From Roseivivax sp. THAF197b (lineage in GTDB: Bacteria > Pseudomonadota > Alphaproteobacteria > Rhodobacterales > Rhodobacteraceae), in contig NZ_CP045318.1 of the NCBI RefSeq assembly GCF_009363255.1, positions 3,709,501-3,773,500 on the forward strand: 64,000 nt of DNA. Reading direction: 5' to 3'. Positions 45,534 to 54,770 of the stretch are shown in pieces. How positions within the stretch are numbered: position 1 is the stretch's first letter; every line of letters starts with the position of its first letter. The position numbers and the translations under genes are program-made. The notes under the pieces are model-generated. The model was not told the origin of the DNA, searched no databases, and saw nothing but the letters and a program-made list of their open reading frames with translations.

Positions 45534-46364
45534 ATGGCTATGCTCAGCTTCGAAAAGAAGTACCGCGTCCGCGGAGGGACGCTGATCGGCGGCGATCTGT
45601 TCGACTTCTGGGTGGGCCCGTTTTACGTGGGCTTCTTTGGAGTCACGACCGCCTTTTTCTCGCTCCTCGGGACGATCCTGATCCTGTGGGGCGCTGCACA
45701 TCAGGGCACGTTCAATCCCTGGCTCATCAACATCCCGCCACCTGACCTGTCCTACGGTCTGGGCGCGGCACCGCTGATGGAGGGCGGCCTCTGGCAGATC
45801 ATCACGATCTGCGCGATCGGGGCCTTCTGTTCCTGGGCCCTGCGCGAGGTCGAGATCTGCCGCAAGCTCGGCATGGGTTATCACGTGCCCTTTGCCTTCT
45901 CGGTCGCGATCTTCGCCTATGTCACGCTCGAGGTGTTCCGCCCGATGCTGCTGGGCGCCTGGGGACACGCCTTCCCGTATGGCATCTTCAGCCATCTCGA
46001 TTGGGTGTCGAACACGGGCTACGCCTATCTGCACTTCCACTACAATCCGGCGCATATGCTGGCGGTGACGCTGTTCTTCACCACCACGCTCGCACTGGCG
46101 TTGCATGGCGGTCTGATCCTGTCGGCGGCGAACCCCGAAAAAGACGAGATCATGAAGACCCCCGACCACGAGGACACGTTCTTCCGGGACTTCATCGGCT
46201 ATTCGGTCGGCACGCTGGGCATCCACCGCGTCGGCTACCTTCTGGCCATCAATGCAGGCTTCTGGTCGGCCGTCTGCATCATCATCTCCGGTCCGGTTTG
46301 GACCAAGGGCTGGCCGGAATGGTGGAACTGGTGGCTCGAGATGCCGATCTGGGGACACCTGTGA
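45534..46364 (+). CDS. pufL: Photosynthetic reaction centre L subunit
   Basis: A 276-residue RC-L with five membrane helices. It begins [55 protein letters not shown] carries His ligands to the special-pair and accessory bacteriochlorophylls, and [19 protein letters not shown] carries the iron/QB-side His. [21 protein letters not shown] also has an iron ligand His. It forms the L-M core of the type II reaction centre and is followed by pufM 14 bp later. Confidence 0.98.
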   Translation: MAMLSFEKKYRVRGGTLIGGDLFDFWVGPFYVGFFGVTTAFFSLLGTILILWGAAHQGTFNPWLINIPPPDLSYGLGAAPLMEGGLWQIITICAIGAFCSWALREVEICRKLGMGYHVPFAFSVAIFAYVTLEVFRPMLLGAWGHAFPYGIFSHLDWVSNTGYAYLHFHYNPAHMLAVTLFFTTTLALALHGGLILSAANPEKDEIMKTPDHEDTFFRDFIGYSVGTLGIHRVGYLLAINAGFWSAVCIIISGPVWTKGWPEWWNWWLEMPIWGHL

Positions 46365-46378
46365 GGAGGATGTAAGAC

Positions 46379-47374
46379 ATGCCTATGATTGAGTACCAAA
46401 ACATCTTCACGCAGGTCCAAGTCCAGGGCACGCCTGAGATGGGAATGAACGATAACGGCCGGATGATGGAGGAGCGGACCAAGAACCCGTTCTTCTCCAC
46501 CCTCGCGGGCTTCTTCGGAAACGCGCAGATCGGCCCGATCTACCTGGGCTGGACCGGTCTCGTCTCGCTTCTGACCGGTATCCTTGCGCTGAACATCATC
46601 GGTCTGAACATGCTGGCGCAGGTCGGCTGGTCGATCCCCGAGTTCATCCGGCAGGGCTTCTGGCTGGCGCTTGAGCCGCCGAGCCCGGAATACGGCCTCA
46701 AGATCCCGCCGCTGCAAGATGGCGGCTGGTACATCATCGCGAGCTTCTTTCTCCTGATCTCGGTGATGAGCTGGTGGGCGCGCTCCTACCTGCTCGCCCG
46801 CGAGCAGAAGATGGGCAAGCACATCTTCTGGGCCTTCGGTTCGGCGATCTGGCTGTTCCTGGTGCTGGGCCTCTTCCGCCCGGTGCTGATGGGATCGTGG
46901 TCGGAGGCCGTGCCTTACGGTATCTTCCCGCATCTCGATTGGACCACGGCCTTCTCGATCCGCTACGGGAACCTCTACTACAACCCGTTCCACGCGCTTT
47001 CGATCGTGTTCCTTTACGGCTCGGTTCTGCTGTTCGCCATGCATGGCGGCACGATCCTGGCAGTCACCCGCTATGGCGGTGACCGCGAGCTTGAGCAGAT
47101 CGTTGACCGGGGCACGGCCACCGAACGGGCCGCTCTGTTCTGGCGCTGGACCATGGGCTTCAACGCCACGATGGAAGGCATCCACAGATGGGCATGGTGG
47201 TTCGCGGTTCTCGCACCGATCACCGGCGGCATCGGTATCCTGCTGACGGGCACGGTCGTGGACAACTGGTTCATCTGGGCACAAGAGCATCACTTCGCTC
47301 CGGCCTATGACGGAAGCTACGGCTACCAGTCCTACGGACAGACCTATCAGTCCTTTATCGGCGGAGGTGAGTGA
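46379..47374 (+). CDS. pufM: Photosynthetic reaction centre M subunit
   Basis: A 331-residue [62 protein letters not shown] and [19 protein letters not shown] are the conserved helix and His-ligand regions. It pairs with RC-L. Beyond the usual membrane core there is a 25-residue C-terminal tail rich in Tyr and Gly ([16 protein letters not shown]), probably at the periplasmic face near PufC. It overlaps no gene; pufC starts 2 bp after the stop. Confidence 0.98.
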   Translation: MPMIEYQNIFTQVQVQGTPEMGMNDNGRMMEERTKNPFFSTLAGFFGNAQIGPIYLGWTGLVSLLTGILALNIIGLNMLAQVGWSIPEFIRQGFWLALEPPSPEYGLKIPPLQDGGWYIIASFFLLISVMSWWARSYLLAREQKMGKHIFWAFGSAIWLFLVLGLFRPVLMGSWSEAVPYGIFPHLDWTTAFSIRYGNLYYNPFHALSIVFLYGSVLLFAMHGGTILAVTRYGGDRELEQIVDRGTATERAALFWRWTMGFNATMEGIHRWAWWFAVLAPITGGIGILLTGTVVDNWFIWAQEHHFAPAYDGSYGYQSYGQTYQSFIGGGE

Positions 47375-47375
47375 C

Positions 47376-48491
47376 ATGTTACCCTGGTTCAAGAAGTGGA
47401 ATTCGGAACGTCCCACCGACATCTACGGCCCGGCCATTCTGGTCGGTGCCCTGGGGTCCGCCGTTATCGTCGCAGCCTTCCTCGTGGTGGTGGGCCAGCC
47501 CTTCGCCACGAAGTCGATGCAGACGGGACCGGCAGGCACGGGCATGGTCGTCACCGAATTCGTGAACGAGATCGAGGCGGCAGATCCCACGATCGAGGGA
47601 TACTACACCGAAGCGGCCTACGTGCCGGAAGAGGGCGAGGCGCTTGCCTCGGATGTCTACGAGAACGTCCAGGTTCTGGGCAATGTGACGGAAGGCAACT
47701 TCCTGCGCCTGATGAACGCGATGACCCAATGGGTGTCGCCGGAACAGGGCTGCGTCTACTGCCATGCGGGCGCCAACGAGGGCAATTACGCCGGTGACGA
47801 TCTCTACACCAAGATCGTCTCCCGGCGGATGATCCAGATGACCCAGAACATCAACGAGTTCTGGGCGGGTCACGTGAATGCCAACGAAGAGGTCGGGGTG
47901 AACTGCTACTCTTGCCACCGCGGCCAGAACGTGCCGTCCGAGATCTGGTTCAAGATCGCGCCGGTGAACGAGGCAGCAGAAGGCTGGGCGGCGGTGCAGA
48001 ACCGCGTCACCGTCCAGAGCCAGTATACGTCGCTGCCCTCTGACGCGCTCGAGAAATACCTTCTCGATGGTGAGCAGATCAACGTGCACAACCTCGAAGC
48101 GCATGTGGCCGAACTGCCCAGCCAGGAAGGCGTGCGTAACTGGCAGCAGACGGAACGGACGTTCAGCCTGATGAACTACGTCTCGAACTCGCTCGGGGTG
48201 AACTGCAACTTCTGCCACAACAGCCGGGCCTTCTACGACGGCGGGCAGATCACGCCGCAATGGGCCACGGAAAGCCTGGGCATCCAGATGGTGCTCGAGA
48301 TGAACAACGATTATCTCGTGCCGCTCGAGGATCAGTATCCGCCCGAGCGTCTGGGTCCGGTCTATGCCGATGCGCCGAAGGCTGCCTGCAAGACATGCCA
48401 CAAGGGCTATCAGCAGCCGCTGCAAGGCATGAACGTGATCGCCGACTGGCCTGAACTGGCCACGACATCCGGCGAATACGTCTACGAATGA
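47376..48491 (+). CDS. pufC: Reaction centre tetraheme cytochrome c subunit
   Basis: A 371-residue membrane-anchored cytochrome. One N-terminal segment (IYGPAILVGALGSAVIVAAFLVVV) is followed by four haem motifs: CVYCH (126-130), CYSCH (177-181), CNFCH (277-281) and CKTCH (338-342). There is no lipobox Cys, so the anchor is the uncleaved helix rather than a lipid, as described for some roseobacters. It re-reduces the photo-oxidised special pair. No pufX is present, which fits LH1-RC complexes that carry PufC. The ATG at 47376 is preferred to upstream frame. Confidence 0.97.
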   Translation: MLPWFKKWNSERPTDIYGPAILVGALGSAVIVAAFLVVVGQPFATKSMQTGPAGTGMVVTEFVNEIEAADPTIEGYYTEAAYVPEEGEALASDVYENVQVLGNVTEGNFLRLMNAMTQWVSPEQGCVYCHAGANEGNYAGDDLYTKIVSRRMIQMTQNINEFWAGHVNANEEVGVNCYSCHRGQNVPSEIWFKIAPVNEAAEGWAAVQNRVTVQSQYTSLPSDALEKYLLDGEQINVHNLEAHVAELPSQEGVRNWQQTERTFSLMNYVSNSLGVNCNFCHNSRAFYDGGQITPQWATESLGIQMVLEMNNDYLVPLEDQYPPERLGPVYADAPKAACKTCHKGYQQPLQGMNVIADWPELATTSGEYVYE

Positions 48492-48537
48492 TGCGATCCG
48501 GGCGGCGGCCTCCCCCGTCGCCCGGAAGCGTCGCCAG

Positions 48538-48571
48538 ATCCGGTCATTTTCCTTTCCCAGGATGACCGGAT
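48538..48571. repeat. Inverted repeat after pufC
   Basis: ATCCGGTCAT (48538-48547) and ATGACCGGAT (48562-48571) are perfect 10-bp inverted repeats with a 14-nt loop, starting 46 bp after the pufC stop. It probably stabilises or ends the puf message. Confidence 0.6.
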
Positions 48572-48573
48572 GT

Positions 48574-48589
48574 CGGGGGGAAACCCCCG
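48574..48589. repeat. GNRA-capped stem after pufC
   Basis: CGGGGG (48574-48579) pairs with CCCCCG (48584-48589) across a GAAA tetraloop. It directly follows the previous hairpin, which makes a tandem of stable stems at the 3' end of pufC. Confidence 0.55.
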
Positions 48590-48616
48590 GTTCCCTTCCT
48601 GTTGGCTACAGGAGCT

Positions 48617-48665
48617 GGCGCCGTGTCGCGTGAAACGCAAGTTTTGCATGACACGGCGCCTTTTT
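48617..48665 (+). terminator. Rho-independent terminator between pufC and dxs
   Basis: GGCGCCGTGTC (48617-48627) and GACACGGCGCC (48650-48660) form a perfect 11-bp stem around a 22-nt loop, directly followed by TTTTT (48661-48665). It ends 19 bp before dxs, so dxs would be expressed by read-through or from another promoter. Confidence 0.75.
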
Positions 48666-48684
48666 CAATCTTGGAGATCGCGCC

Positions 48685-50604
48685 ATGACCCGTCCCGCCA
48701 CACCGATCCTCGACCGCGTCGCCTCTCCTGCCGATCTCAGGCGCATGGATGACCGGACGCTTTCCAAGCTGTCGGATGAACTGCGCGCGGAAGTGATCTC
48801 CGCCGTGTCGGAGACGGGCGGTCATCTTGGATCCTCTCTCGGTGTGGTCGAACTGACCGTCGCGATCCACGCGGTCTTCAACACGCCGATGGACAAACTG
48901 ATCTTCGACGTGGGTCACCAATGTTACCCGCACAAGGTCCTGACGGGTCGCCGCGACCGCATCCGGACCCTGCGTCAGAAGGGCGGGCTGTCCGGGTTCA
49001 CCAAACGCTCGGAATCCGAATACGACCCGTTCGGTGCGGCGCATTCCTCAACCTCAATCTCGGCCGCGCTCGGATTTGCCGTCGGTCGCGACATGGGCAA
49101 ACCCACGGGCGATGCGATCGCGGTGATCGGGGACGGCTCCATCTCGGCGGGCATGGCCTACGAGGCGATGAACAATGCCGGTGCGGAAGGCCGACGTCTG
49201 TTCGTGATCCTTAACGACAACGAGATGTCCATCGCCCCACCCGTGGGCGCGATGTCGTCGTACCTATCGTCGCTTTACGGCCAGGAGCCGTTTCAGAAGA
49301 TGAAATCCCTTGCCGAGGGCTTCGAATCCGCGTTGCCCGGCCCGATGCGCGATGGCGCGCGGCGTGCACGCGAACTGGTGACAGGGCAGGGCGGCGAAAG
49401 TGGATCGCTCTTCACCGCGCTGGGCTTCGATTACCTCGGCCCCATCGATGGGCACGATATGGGCCAGCTTCTGAGCGTGCTTCGTTCCGCCCGGGCGCGC
49501 GCCACAGGGCCGGTTCTGATCCATTGCTGCACCGTGAAGGGCAAGGGCTACGCGCCAGCCGAGAAAGCCGCCGATTGCGGGCATGGCGTGTCGAAATTCG
49601 ACCCTGCAACGGGCGTTCAAGCCAAATCGACGCCCAACGCGCCCGCCTATACCAAGGTCTTCGGCCAAGCCCTGACCGAGGCCGCCGCGCGCGATCCCGA
49701 CGTGGTGGCCGTCACGGCGGCGATGCCGTCGGGCACCGGCGTCAACATCATGGCAGAGCGTTTCCCGGCGCGGGTCTTCGACGTGGGAATCGCCGAACAG
49801 CACGGCGTGACCTTTGCTGCCGCCCTCGCAGCCTCGGGGCTCAAGCCTTTCGCGGCGATCTATTCGACCTTCCTTCAGCGCGGCTATGACCAGGTCGTAC
49901 ATGACGTGGCGCTGCAGAACCTGCCGGTGCGCTTCGCCATCGATAGGGCGGGGCTTGTGGGTGCGGATGGCGCGACGCATGCCGGGGCCTTCGATATCGG
50001 CTACCTTGCGTCGCTCCCGAACATGACCGTGATGGCCGCGTCGAACGAGGCCGAGCTTGCGCGCATGGTCGAAACCGCGCGTGGCCACGATACGGGGCCC
50101 ATCGCCTTCCGCTATCCGCGCGGCAATGGCACGGGCGTCGCGATCCCGGAGCGTCCGGAGGCGCTTGAGATCGGCAAGGGCCGGATTGTGGCGGAAGGCA
50201 GCGACGTGGCCTTCCTGTCCTTCGGGGCGCATCTTACCGAGGTTGAGACCGCGGGCTCGATGCTGGCACTGCAAGGTGTCAGCGCGACCATCGCCGATGC
50301 CCGCTTCGCCAAACCGCTCGACATGGACCTGATCCGGCAGCTTGCGCGTCATCACAGGGCCCTGATTACCGTGGAGCAGGGCGCGCAGGGGGGCTTTGGT
50401 GCCCAGGTTCTGCACGCGCTGGCCGCGGAAGGCGCGTTCGATCAGGGTCTCGCGATCCGCACGCTGACATTGCCGGACAGGTTCATCGATCAGGCCAGTC
50501 CCGCGGATATGTATGCCGACGCGCAGCTCTCGGCGCAGGACCTGGTTCTGGCCGCGATGCGCGCGCTGGGACGGGACGCCAAGGTGGTGCCGTTGCGCGC
50601 GTGA
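48685..50604 (+). CDS. dxs: 1-deoxy-D-xylulose-5-phosphate synthase
   Basis: A 639-residue Dxs. The thiamine diphosphate domain has [27 protein letters not shown] and [19 protein letters not shown] (the GDG...N motif). The pyrimidine domain has [24 protein letters not shown] with the catalytic Glu. It makes DXP, the first MEP-pathway intermediate, feeding carotenoids and the bacteriochlorophyll tail. The site GGAGATCGCGCC precedes the ATG. It is the last gene on this strand before convergent idi. Confidence 0.96.
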   Translation: MTRPATPILDRVASPADLRRMDDRTLSKLSDELRAEVISAVSETGGHLGSSLGVVELTVAIHAVFNTPMDKLIFDVGHQCYPHKVLTGRRDRIRTLRQKGGLSGFTKRSESEYDPFGAAHSSTSISAALGFAVGRDMGKPTGDAIAVIGDGSISAGMAYEAMNNAGAEGRRLFVILNDNEMSIAPPVGAMSSYLSSLYGQEPFQKMKSLAEGFESALPGPMRDGARRARELVTGQGGESGSLFTALGFDYLGPIDGHDMGQLLSVLRSARARATGPVLIHCCTVKGKGYAPAEKAADCGHGVSKFDPATGVQAKSTPNAPAYTKVFGQALTEAAARDPDVVAVTAAMPSGTGVNIMAERFPARVFDVGIAEQHGVTFAAALAASGLKPFAAIYSTFLQRGYDQVVHDVALQNLPVRFAIDRAGLVGADGATHAGAFDIGYLASLPNMTVMAASNEAELARMVETARGHDTGPIAFRYPRGNGTGVAIPERPEALEIGKGRIVAEGSDVAFLSFGAHLTEVETAGSMLALQGVSATIADARFAKPLDMDLIRQLARHHRALITVEQGAQGGFGAQVLHALAAEGAFDQGLAIRTLTLPDRFIDQASPADMYADAQLSAQDLVLAAMRALGRDAKVVPLRA

Positions 50605-50611
50605 GAGCGAA

Positions 50612-50638
50612 CCGCTTCGGGCATCGAGCCCGAAGCGG
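50612..50638. terminator. Perfect 11-bp stem-loop after dxs
   Basis: CCGCTTCGGGC (50612-50622) and GCCCGAAGCGG (50628-50638) enclose a 5-nt loop, starting 8 bp after the dxs stop. No T-run directly follows, but a second hairpin with a T-run is next to it. Confidence 0.65.
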
Positions 50639-50643
50639 CCCTA

Positions 50644-50678
50644 CGAGAGGCCAGCCTCTCGTGCTCTCCGACGTTTTT
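50644..50678 (+). terminator. Second dxs hairpin with distal T-run
   Basis: CGAGAGG (50644-50650) and CCTCTCG (50655-50661) form a 7-bp stem with a 4-nt loop; six T residues lie at 50673-50678. The spacing is long for a classic terminator, so strength is uncertain. Together with the first hairpin it probably ends the dxs transcript. Confidence 0.5.
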
Positions 50679-50770
50679 TGGAAAGATGAAGGAAAAGGGG
50701 GCGTCGTGTTTGCGGCGCCCTTGTGCGCCTGACCCGGCCGCGAAGCCGAGGGCGGCAAAACGGCGCGCGG

Positions 50771-51310
50771 CTACTCTGCCGCTGTGCCGAGCCGTTCGGG
50801 GAAGATGCGCGCGGCGTGCTCGGTCACGTAGATGCGCAGCCAGGGCGTGAAATCCTCAGGGGCCTCGGCGATCCGGGCGCGCAAAGCTGCAAGCGGCACC
50901 CATTCCGTCGCCATCACCTCGTCGGGATTGGGCGCGATCCGTAGGTCGGCAGGAGCGTCTGCCGTGAAGAGATCCACCACCTCATGCTCGATCAGCCCAC
51001 AGCCTACATCGGCGCGGTATTCGATCCGGTCCCGGTAATCGAGTGCGAGGCCGCGAATGCCCAACTCCTCGCCCAGGCGCCGGATCGCACAGACCTCGGG
51101 GTCTTCGTTCCAGTGCGGATGCGTGCAGCAGGTATTCGCCCAGAGACCCGGCGTGTGGTATTTGCCCAGGGCACGTCGTTGCAGCAGGATCTCCTCCCCG
51201 CGCATCACGAAGACCGAGATCGCCTTGTGGCGCAGACCGCGGCGGTGCACCTCCAGCTTCTCGATGGCGCGCAGGGCGCCGTCTTCCCAAGCGGGGATAA
51301 GGGTCGTCAT
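50771..51310 (-). CDS. idi: Isopentenyl-diphosphate delta-isomerase, type I
   Basis: A 179-residue type I Idi. It has the KAISVFVMRGEEILLQRRALGKYHTPGLWANTCCTHPHWNED region with the catalytic Cys in NTCCTHP, a Nudix-like EVCAIRRLGEELGI and the metal-binding EVVDLFTADAP block. It balances IPP and DMAPP for isoprenoid synthesis. It starts at 51310 inside the bchP stop (ATGA), so it is the last gene of a leftward operon bchG-pucC-like-bchP-idi. It runs convergently to dxs. Confidence 0.95.
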   Translation of the reverse strand: MTTLIPAWEDGALRAIEKLEVHRRGLRHKAISVFVMRGEEILLQRRALGKYHTPGLWANTCCTHPHWNEDPEVCAIRRLGEELGIRGLALDYRDRIEYRADVGCGLIEHEVVDLFTADAPADLRIAPNPDEVMATEWVPLAALRARIAEAPEDFTPWLRIYVTEHAARIFPERLGTAAE

Positions 51311-52488
51311 ACATGCGTCTCCGGCACGAGCCCTGCAAGGTGGCGCAGGTTCTTGAAGCCGATCTTCAGATGCGCCATGGGCCGTGCTTTGACGAGTTTC
51401 TTGTTCATGTAGGCCTCGAAGGTCAACCGCTGCACATCGATGTCATGGCAGAGCGAGACGAAGCGTTCGCGGCGTTCATCGGAGCGATAATAGGCGTTCT
51501 GCATCGAGGCCAGAACGCGAAAGACCGTCTTGTGCTCGCGCATGAAGAGCTTGCGCGCGAGTTTGAGTGCGCGTGGATTGGCCGTGGTGAGATAGGCCTC
51601 GGCCGCGGCGGCGGCGACACGGCCGCCTGTCATGGCGTAGTAGATACCCTCACCGGAGGAAGGCGCGACGACGCCCGCCGCGTCCCCTGCGAGGATCAGA
51701 TCGCGGCCGTTGTCCCAGCGATCGAGCGGCTTGAGCGGGATCGGCGCCCCTTCGCGGCGCAACGTCTCGCAGCCTTCCAGATGGGACGATATGCGCAGGT
51801 CGGCGGTGGCCTTCTTCAGATCCACTTCGGAGCGTTCCGTGCCCATGCCGACCGAGACCGTATTGCCATGCGGGAAGACCCAGCCGTAGAAATCGGGCGA
51901 AATCCGCCCGTCATAGATCACGTCGCAGCGATGCGGGTCGTAGTAATCCGAGGGCGTCGGGGCCGCGATGATTTCGTGATAGGCAAAGACCAGCGGGATG
52001 CGGTCGGCGCCGTCGATCTCGCCTCGGGCGACACGGCTTTTGGCGCCATCTGCGCCGATGATGAGCCGCGTCGAGATCTGTTTCTCCTCGCCGCTGGCCT
52101 TGTCGCGATAGACAACGCGGGGCCAGCCGCGCGACCGGTCGATCCTCAAAAAGGTGCCGGTGAGCCGTTCGGCCCCGGCGGCCACCGCGCGGTCGCGCAG
52201 CCAGGGGTCGAAATCCTTCCGGTCGACCATGCCGACGAACCCGTTCTCGACGGGGATGTCCACGTGCCGCCCCTGCGGCGAGATCATGCGTGCGGTCGAA
52301 ATCTTGGTGAGAAGCTGGCTTTCGGGAACGTCGAAATCCTGCATCAGCCGGGGCGGGATCGCGCCGCCACAGGGCTTGATCCGGCCTTCCCGGTCCAGAA
52401 GCGCCACCCGTTGGCCATTGCTGGCCAGATCATGCGCGGCAGTGGCCCCGGCGGGTCCGCCTCCGACAACGACGACATCATAGACCAT
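51307..52488 (-). CDS. bchP: Geranylgeranyl diphosphate/bacteriochlorophyll reductase BchP
   Basis: A 393-residue flavoprotein. The N-terminal FAD motif is VVVVGGGPAGATAAHDLASNGQ, then KPCGGAIPPRLMQDF, GADGAKSRVARGEI, and the AGDAAGVVAPSSGEGIYYAM ending. It reduces the geranylgeranyl tail to phytyl. The ATG at 52488 is set by homology; upstream in-frame sequence is the shadow of the preceding gene. There are 2 bp to the pucC-like gene. Confidence 0.96.
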   Translation of the reverse strand: MVYDVVVVGGGPAGATAAHDLASNGQRVALLDREGRIKPCGGAIPPRLMQDFDVPESQLLTKISTARMISPQGRHVDIPVENGFVGMVDRKDFDPWLRDRAVAAGAERLTGTFLRIDRSRGWPRVVYRDKASGEEKQISTRLIIGADGAKSRVARGEIDGADRIPLVFAYHEIIAAPTPSDYYDPHRCDVIYDGRISPDFYGWVFPHGNTVSVGMGTERSEVDLKKATADLRISSHLEGCETLRREGAPIPLKPLDRWDNGRDLILAGDAAGVVAPSSGEGIYYAMTGGRVAAAAAEAYLTTANPRALKLARKLFMREHKTVFRVLASMQNAYYRSDERRERFVSLCHDIDVQRLTFEAYMNKKLVKARPMAHLKIGFKNLRHLAGLVPETHV

Positions 52489-52490
52489 GT

Positions 52491-53771
52491 TTACTCTCCG
52501 GGTTGCAGGGCAGGGGAGGCGGCCGGGGCCGCCATGACGTGACGCGCCAGCCATGCGGCGGCGACAAAAAGAGCGGCTTCGATCAGGAAGACGGATCCGA
52601 AGGCGGTGGCATCGGGGGTGAATTGCCGCGCGAGGTCGGCAAGGCCCGCTCCGGCAAGACCGCCGAAGCCTGCGGCAATCGCCTGCGCGGCGCCCCAGAG
52701 TCCCATCCTTGTGCCTTCGCGCTGGGCGCGGCCTTCGCCTGCCAGCGCCATCATCGACCCTATGGCGGCGACGGCGAACATGCCGTTGAAAAAGCCCAAG
52801 ACGACGGTCGCTTGCATCAGCGGAGCGGCAGGTCCGGCCTGACCCAGCACGGCGATGGAGACCAGTGCCGCGGCAGAGCCGAGGCATCCCGCGATGACCC
52901 AATGGCGGAGCGCGCCGATCCGGAGGCCGGTTGCCATGATCCCGACGGTCAGCATTCCGAGAAAGACACCGCCATTCTGCGCGCCCGAAAGCTGCGTCGA
53001 CTGGCCGGGCGTGAAGTTGAACACGAGACCGGCATAGGGTTCGAGGATCAGCTCCTGCATGAAATAGGCGGTCATCGACAGGAAGACGAATATGGTGAAG
53101 GCGCGGGCATGTGGCTCCGCCCAGATCTCGGCCATCCCGTCGCGAAAGCGCATGGGCTCAGGCTCGGCTTCTGCCACGATGCCACGCTCGATCCGCCAGG
53201 TGGCGATGAGTGTCAGCAGGAAGGCGATGGCCGCCACGCTCGCCACGATGGTCATGAGCCGCGCGGGGGAATAGGGATCGAGAAGCCCGCCCACGACGCC
53301 CGCGGTCATGGCGATGCCGAAGATCATCATCAGCCAGGTGATCGTGGCGGCGGCCGCGCGGCGATGCGGGGTCGTGGCCGTGGCCAGAAGCGCCAGAAGC
53401 GAGGTGCCGGACGCGCCAACACCGAGGCCGATCAGGGCGTAAGCCAAAATGGACAGCGCAAGGCCCGCGGCGAAGCTCGTCTCCAACAGGACAACGCCGC
53501 CCGCAGCTCCGACACCGCCGAGGCCCAGCGCGAACATGCCGCGCAGGATCCATGCGGTCCGGTTGCCACCCGTGTCAGACAGGAATCCCCAGCTCGGTCG
53601 GGTGATCTGGATGCCGTAATGCAGCGCCACGAGGAGTCCCGGCAGGACCGCAGGCAGCGCAAGCTCCACCACCATGAGCCGGTTCAGGGTCGAGGTGGTC
53701 AGAACGACGATGGCGCCAAGGCACATCTGCACAAGGCCGAGGCGGACGATGGAAAGCCAGGAGAGCGTCAT
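52491..53771 (-). CDS. PucC/LhaA-family transporter-like protein (BCH2 group)
   Basis: A 426-residue membrane protein with about 12 helices of the MFS-like BCH2/PucC group. TLSWLSIVRLGLVQMCLGAIVVL and NRLMVVELALPAVLPGLLVALHYGIQITRPSWGFLSDTGGNRT are typical. In Rhodobacter the gene between bchG and bchP (orf428) is in the same position. Relatives help assemble LH1 and LH2 and may hand over bacteriochlorophyll. It overlaps bchG by 4 bp. Confidence 0.92.
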   Translation of the reverse strand: MTLSWLSIVRLGLVQMCLGAIVVLTTSTLNRLMVVELALPAVLPGLLVALHYGIQITRPSWGFLSDTGGNRTAWILRGMFALGLGGVGAAGGVVLLETSFAAGLALSILAYALIGLGVGASGTSLLALLATATTPHRRAAAATITWLMMIFGIAMTAGVVGGLLDPYSPARLMTIVASVAAIAFLLTLIATWRIERGIVAEAEPEPMRFRDGMAEIWAEPHARAFTIFVFLSMTAYFMQELILEPYAGLVFNFTPGQSTQLSGAQNGGVFLGMLTVGIMATGLRIGALRHWVIAGCLGSAAALVSIAVLGQAGPAAPLMQATVVLGFFNGMFAVAAIGSMMALAGEGRAQREGTRMGLWGAAQAIAAGFGGLAGAGLADLARQFTPDATAFGSVFLIEAALFVAAAWLARHVMAAPAASPALQPGE

Positions 53772-54676
53772 ACTGCACCTCGGATCGAGCGCAGCGCTAA
53801 GGCGGCGACCATCATGCCGGAGACGTAGAGAAGGACGCCGGTGCCGTTATACCAGGGCGCCTTCGCCTTCGGGTCGCGCAGCATCACGCGCATGGCCAGA
53901 AGCTGCAATCCGACAAGGGCACCGATGGCAAGCGCATGCAAGGGACGGTCGAGCGACAGAAGAAGCCCGATCACGCCGAGCTGCGGCAGGATCATGCCCC
54001 AGCAGGCCACACGCGCCGCGCGGTCGGGACCGAGCGTCACCGGAAGGGAGGCGACGCCGGTCTGGCGGTCGCCCTCCAGTGCCTTGAAATCGTTGAGGGT
54101 CATGATTCCGTGCGCACCGAGCCCGTAAAGAAGGGCGGTGAGGATGACGGGACCGCTTGGCAGGCTCTGCGCGAGGATCGCGGCACCGGTGAACCAGGGC
54201 AGCGTCTCGTAGGAGAGTCCCACCAGACCCGGCCCCCACCAGCCCGACTTCTTCAGGCGCAGCGGTTCTGCGGAATAGGCCCAGGCCGCGGCAACTCCGA
54301 CCATCGTGGCAATGAAGCCCCAAAGACCCAAGAGCGCGCCCACGGAGAGGGACAGCGCGGACATGGCCAGCGCGATCCACAAACCCCACCGCCCCGGCAC
54401 GCGGCCCGAGGGGATCGGGCGATCCGGCTCATTGATCGCGTCCACATGCCGGTCGCACCAATCGTTCGCAGCCTGGCTCATGCCGCAGACGATGGGACCG
54501 GCCAGGATGATGCCAAGCACGACGAGGCCTGGCGCGTGGCCAAGTGCGACGCCCGAGGAGACCGCACCGCAGAGATAGGCCCACATCGGCGGAAACCATG
54601 TGACAGGCTTGATCAGCCGCAGCATCGCAGCGGGTTCCGGATAACGGCGCGCGTGTAAACTTAGACTGACACTCAT
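53768..54676 (-). CDS. bchG: Bacteriochlorophyll synthase BchG
   Basis: A 302-residue UbiA-type prenyltransferase with about 8 to 9 membrane helices. LIKPVTWFPPMWAYLCGAVSSG and the first Asp motif QAANDWCDRHVDAINEPDRPIPSGR are diagnostic. The second Asp-rich region contains HGIMTLNDFKALEGDRQTGVASLPV. It esterifies bacteriochlorophyllide a with GGPP. The start at 54676 gives the usual MSV-SLSLH N-terminus; this is within a PpsR operator. Confidence 0.96.
   Translation of the reverse strand: MSVSLSLHARRYPEPAAMLRLIKPVTWFPPMWAYLCGAVSSGVALGHAPGLVVLGIILAGPIVCGMSQAANDWCDRHVDAINEPDRPIPSGRVPGRWGLWIALAMSALSLSVGALLGLWGFIATMVGVAAAWAYSAEPLRLKKSGWWGPGLVGLSYETLPWFTGAAILAQSLPSGPVILTALLYGLGAHGIMTLNDFKALEGDRQTGVASLPVTLGPDRAARVACWGMILPQLGVIGLLLSLDRPLHALAIGALVGLQLLAMRVMLRDPKAKAPWYNGTGVLLYVSGMMVAALALRSIRGAV
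54654..54671. promoter_or_regulatory. PpsR/CrtJ operator overlapping the bchG start
   Basis: TGTAAACTTAGACTGACA matches TGT-N12-ACA. It lies inside the first eight codons of bchG, and upstream of it is the short gap to ppsR (94 bp). Confidence 0.8.
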
Positions 54677-54770
54677 ACGTCAGTTAGACACGACACTCTG
54701 AGTCGGCGCAAGTATTCTTGCGGCAACGGCCACTTTGCGCTGGTGTTTCAGGGTCGAATTTTGGGGGTGA
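54677..54770. promoter_or_regulatory. ppsR-bchG gap
   Basis: These 94 bp between the ppsR stop and the bchG start carry no gene and no clear -35/-10 pair. A bchG promoter is likely here or at the PpsR site. Confidence 0.35.

Noticed and set aside
47299..48684. A pufX gene after pufM
   Set aside because: The frame after pufM is pufC with four haem motifs; no small single-helix PufX-like gene is present.
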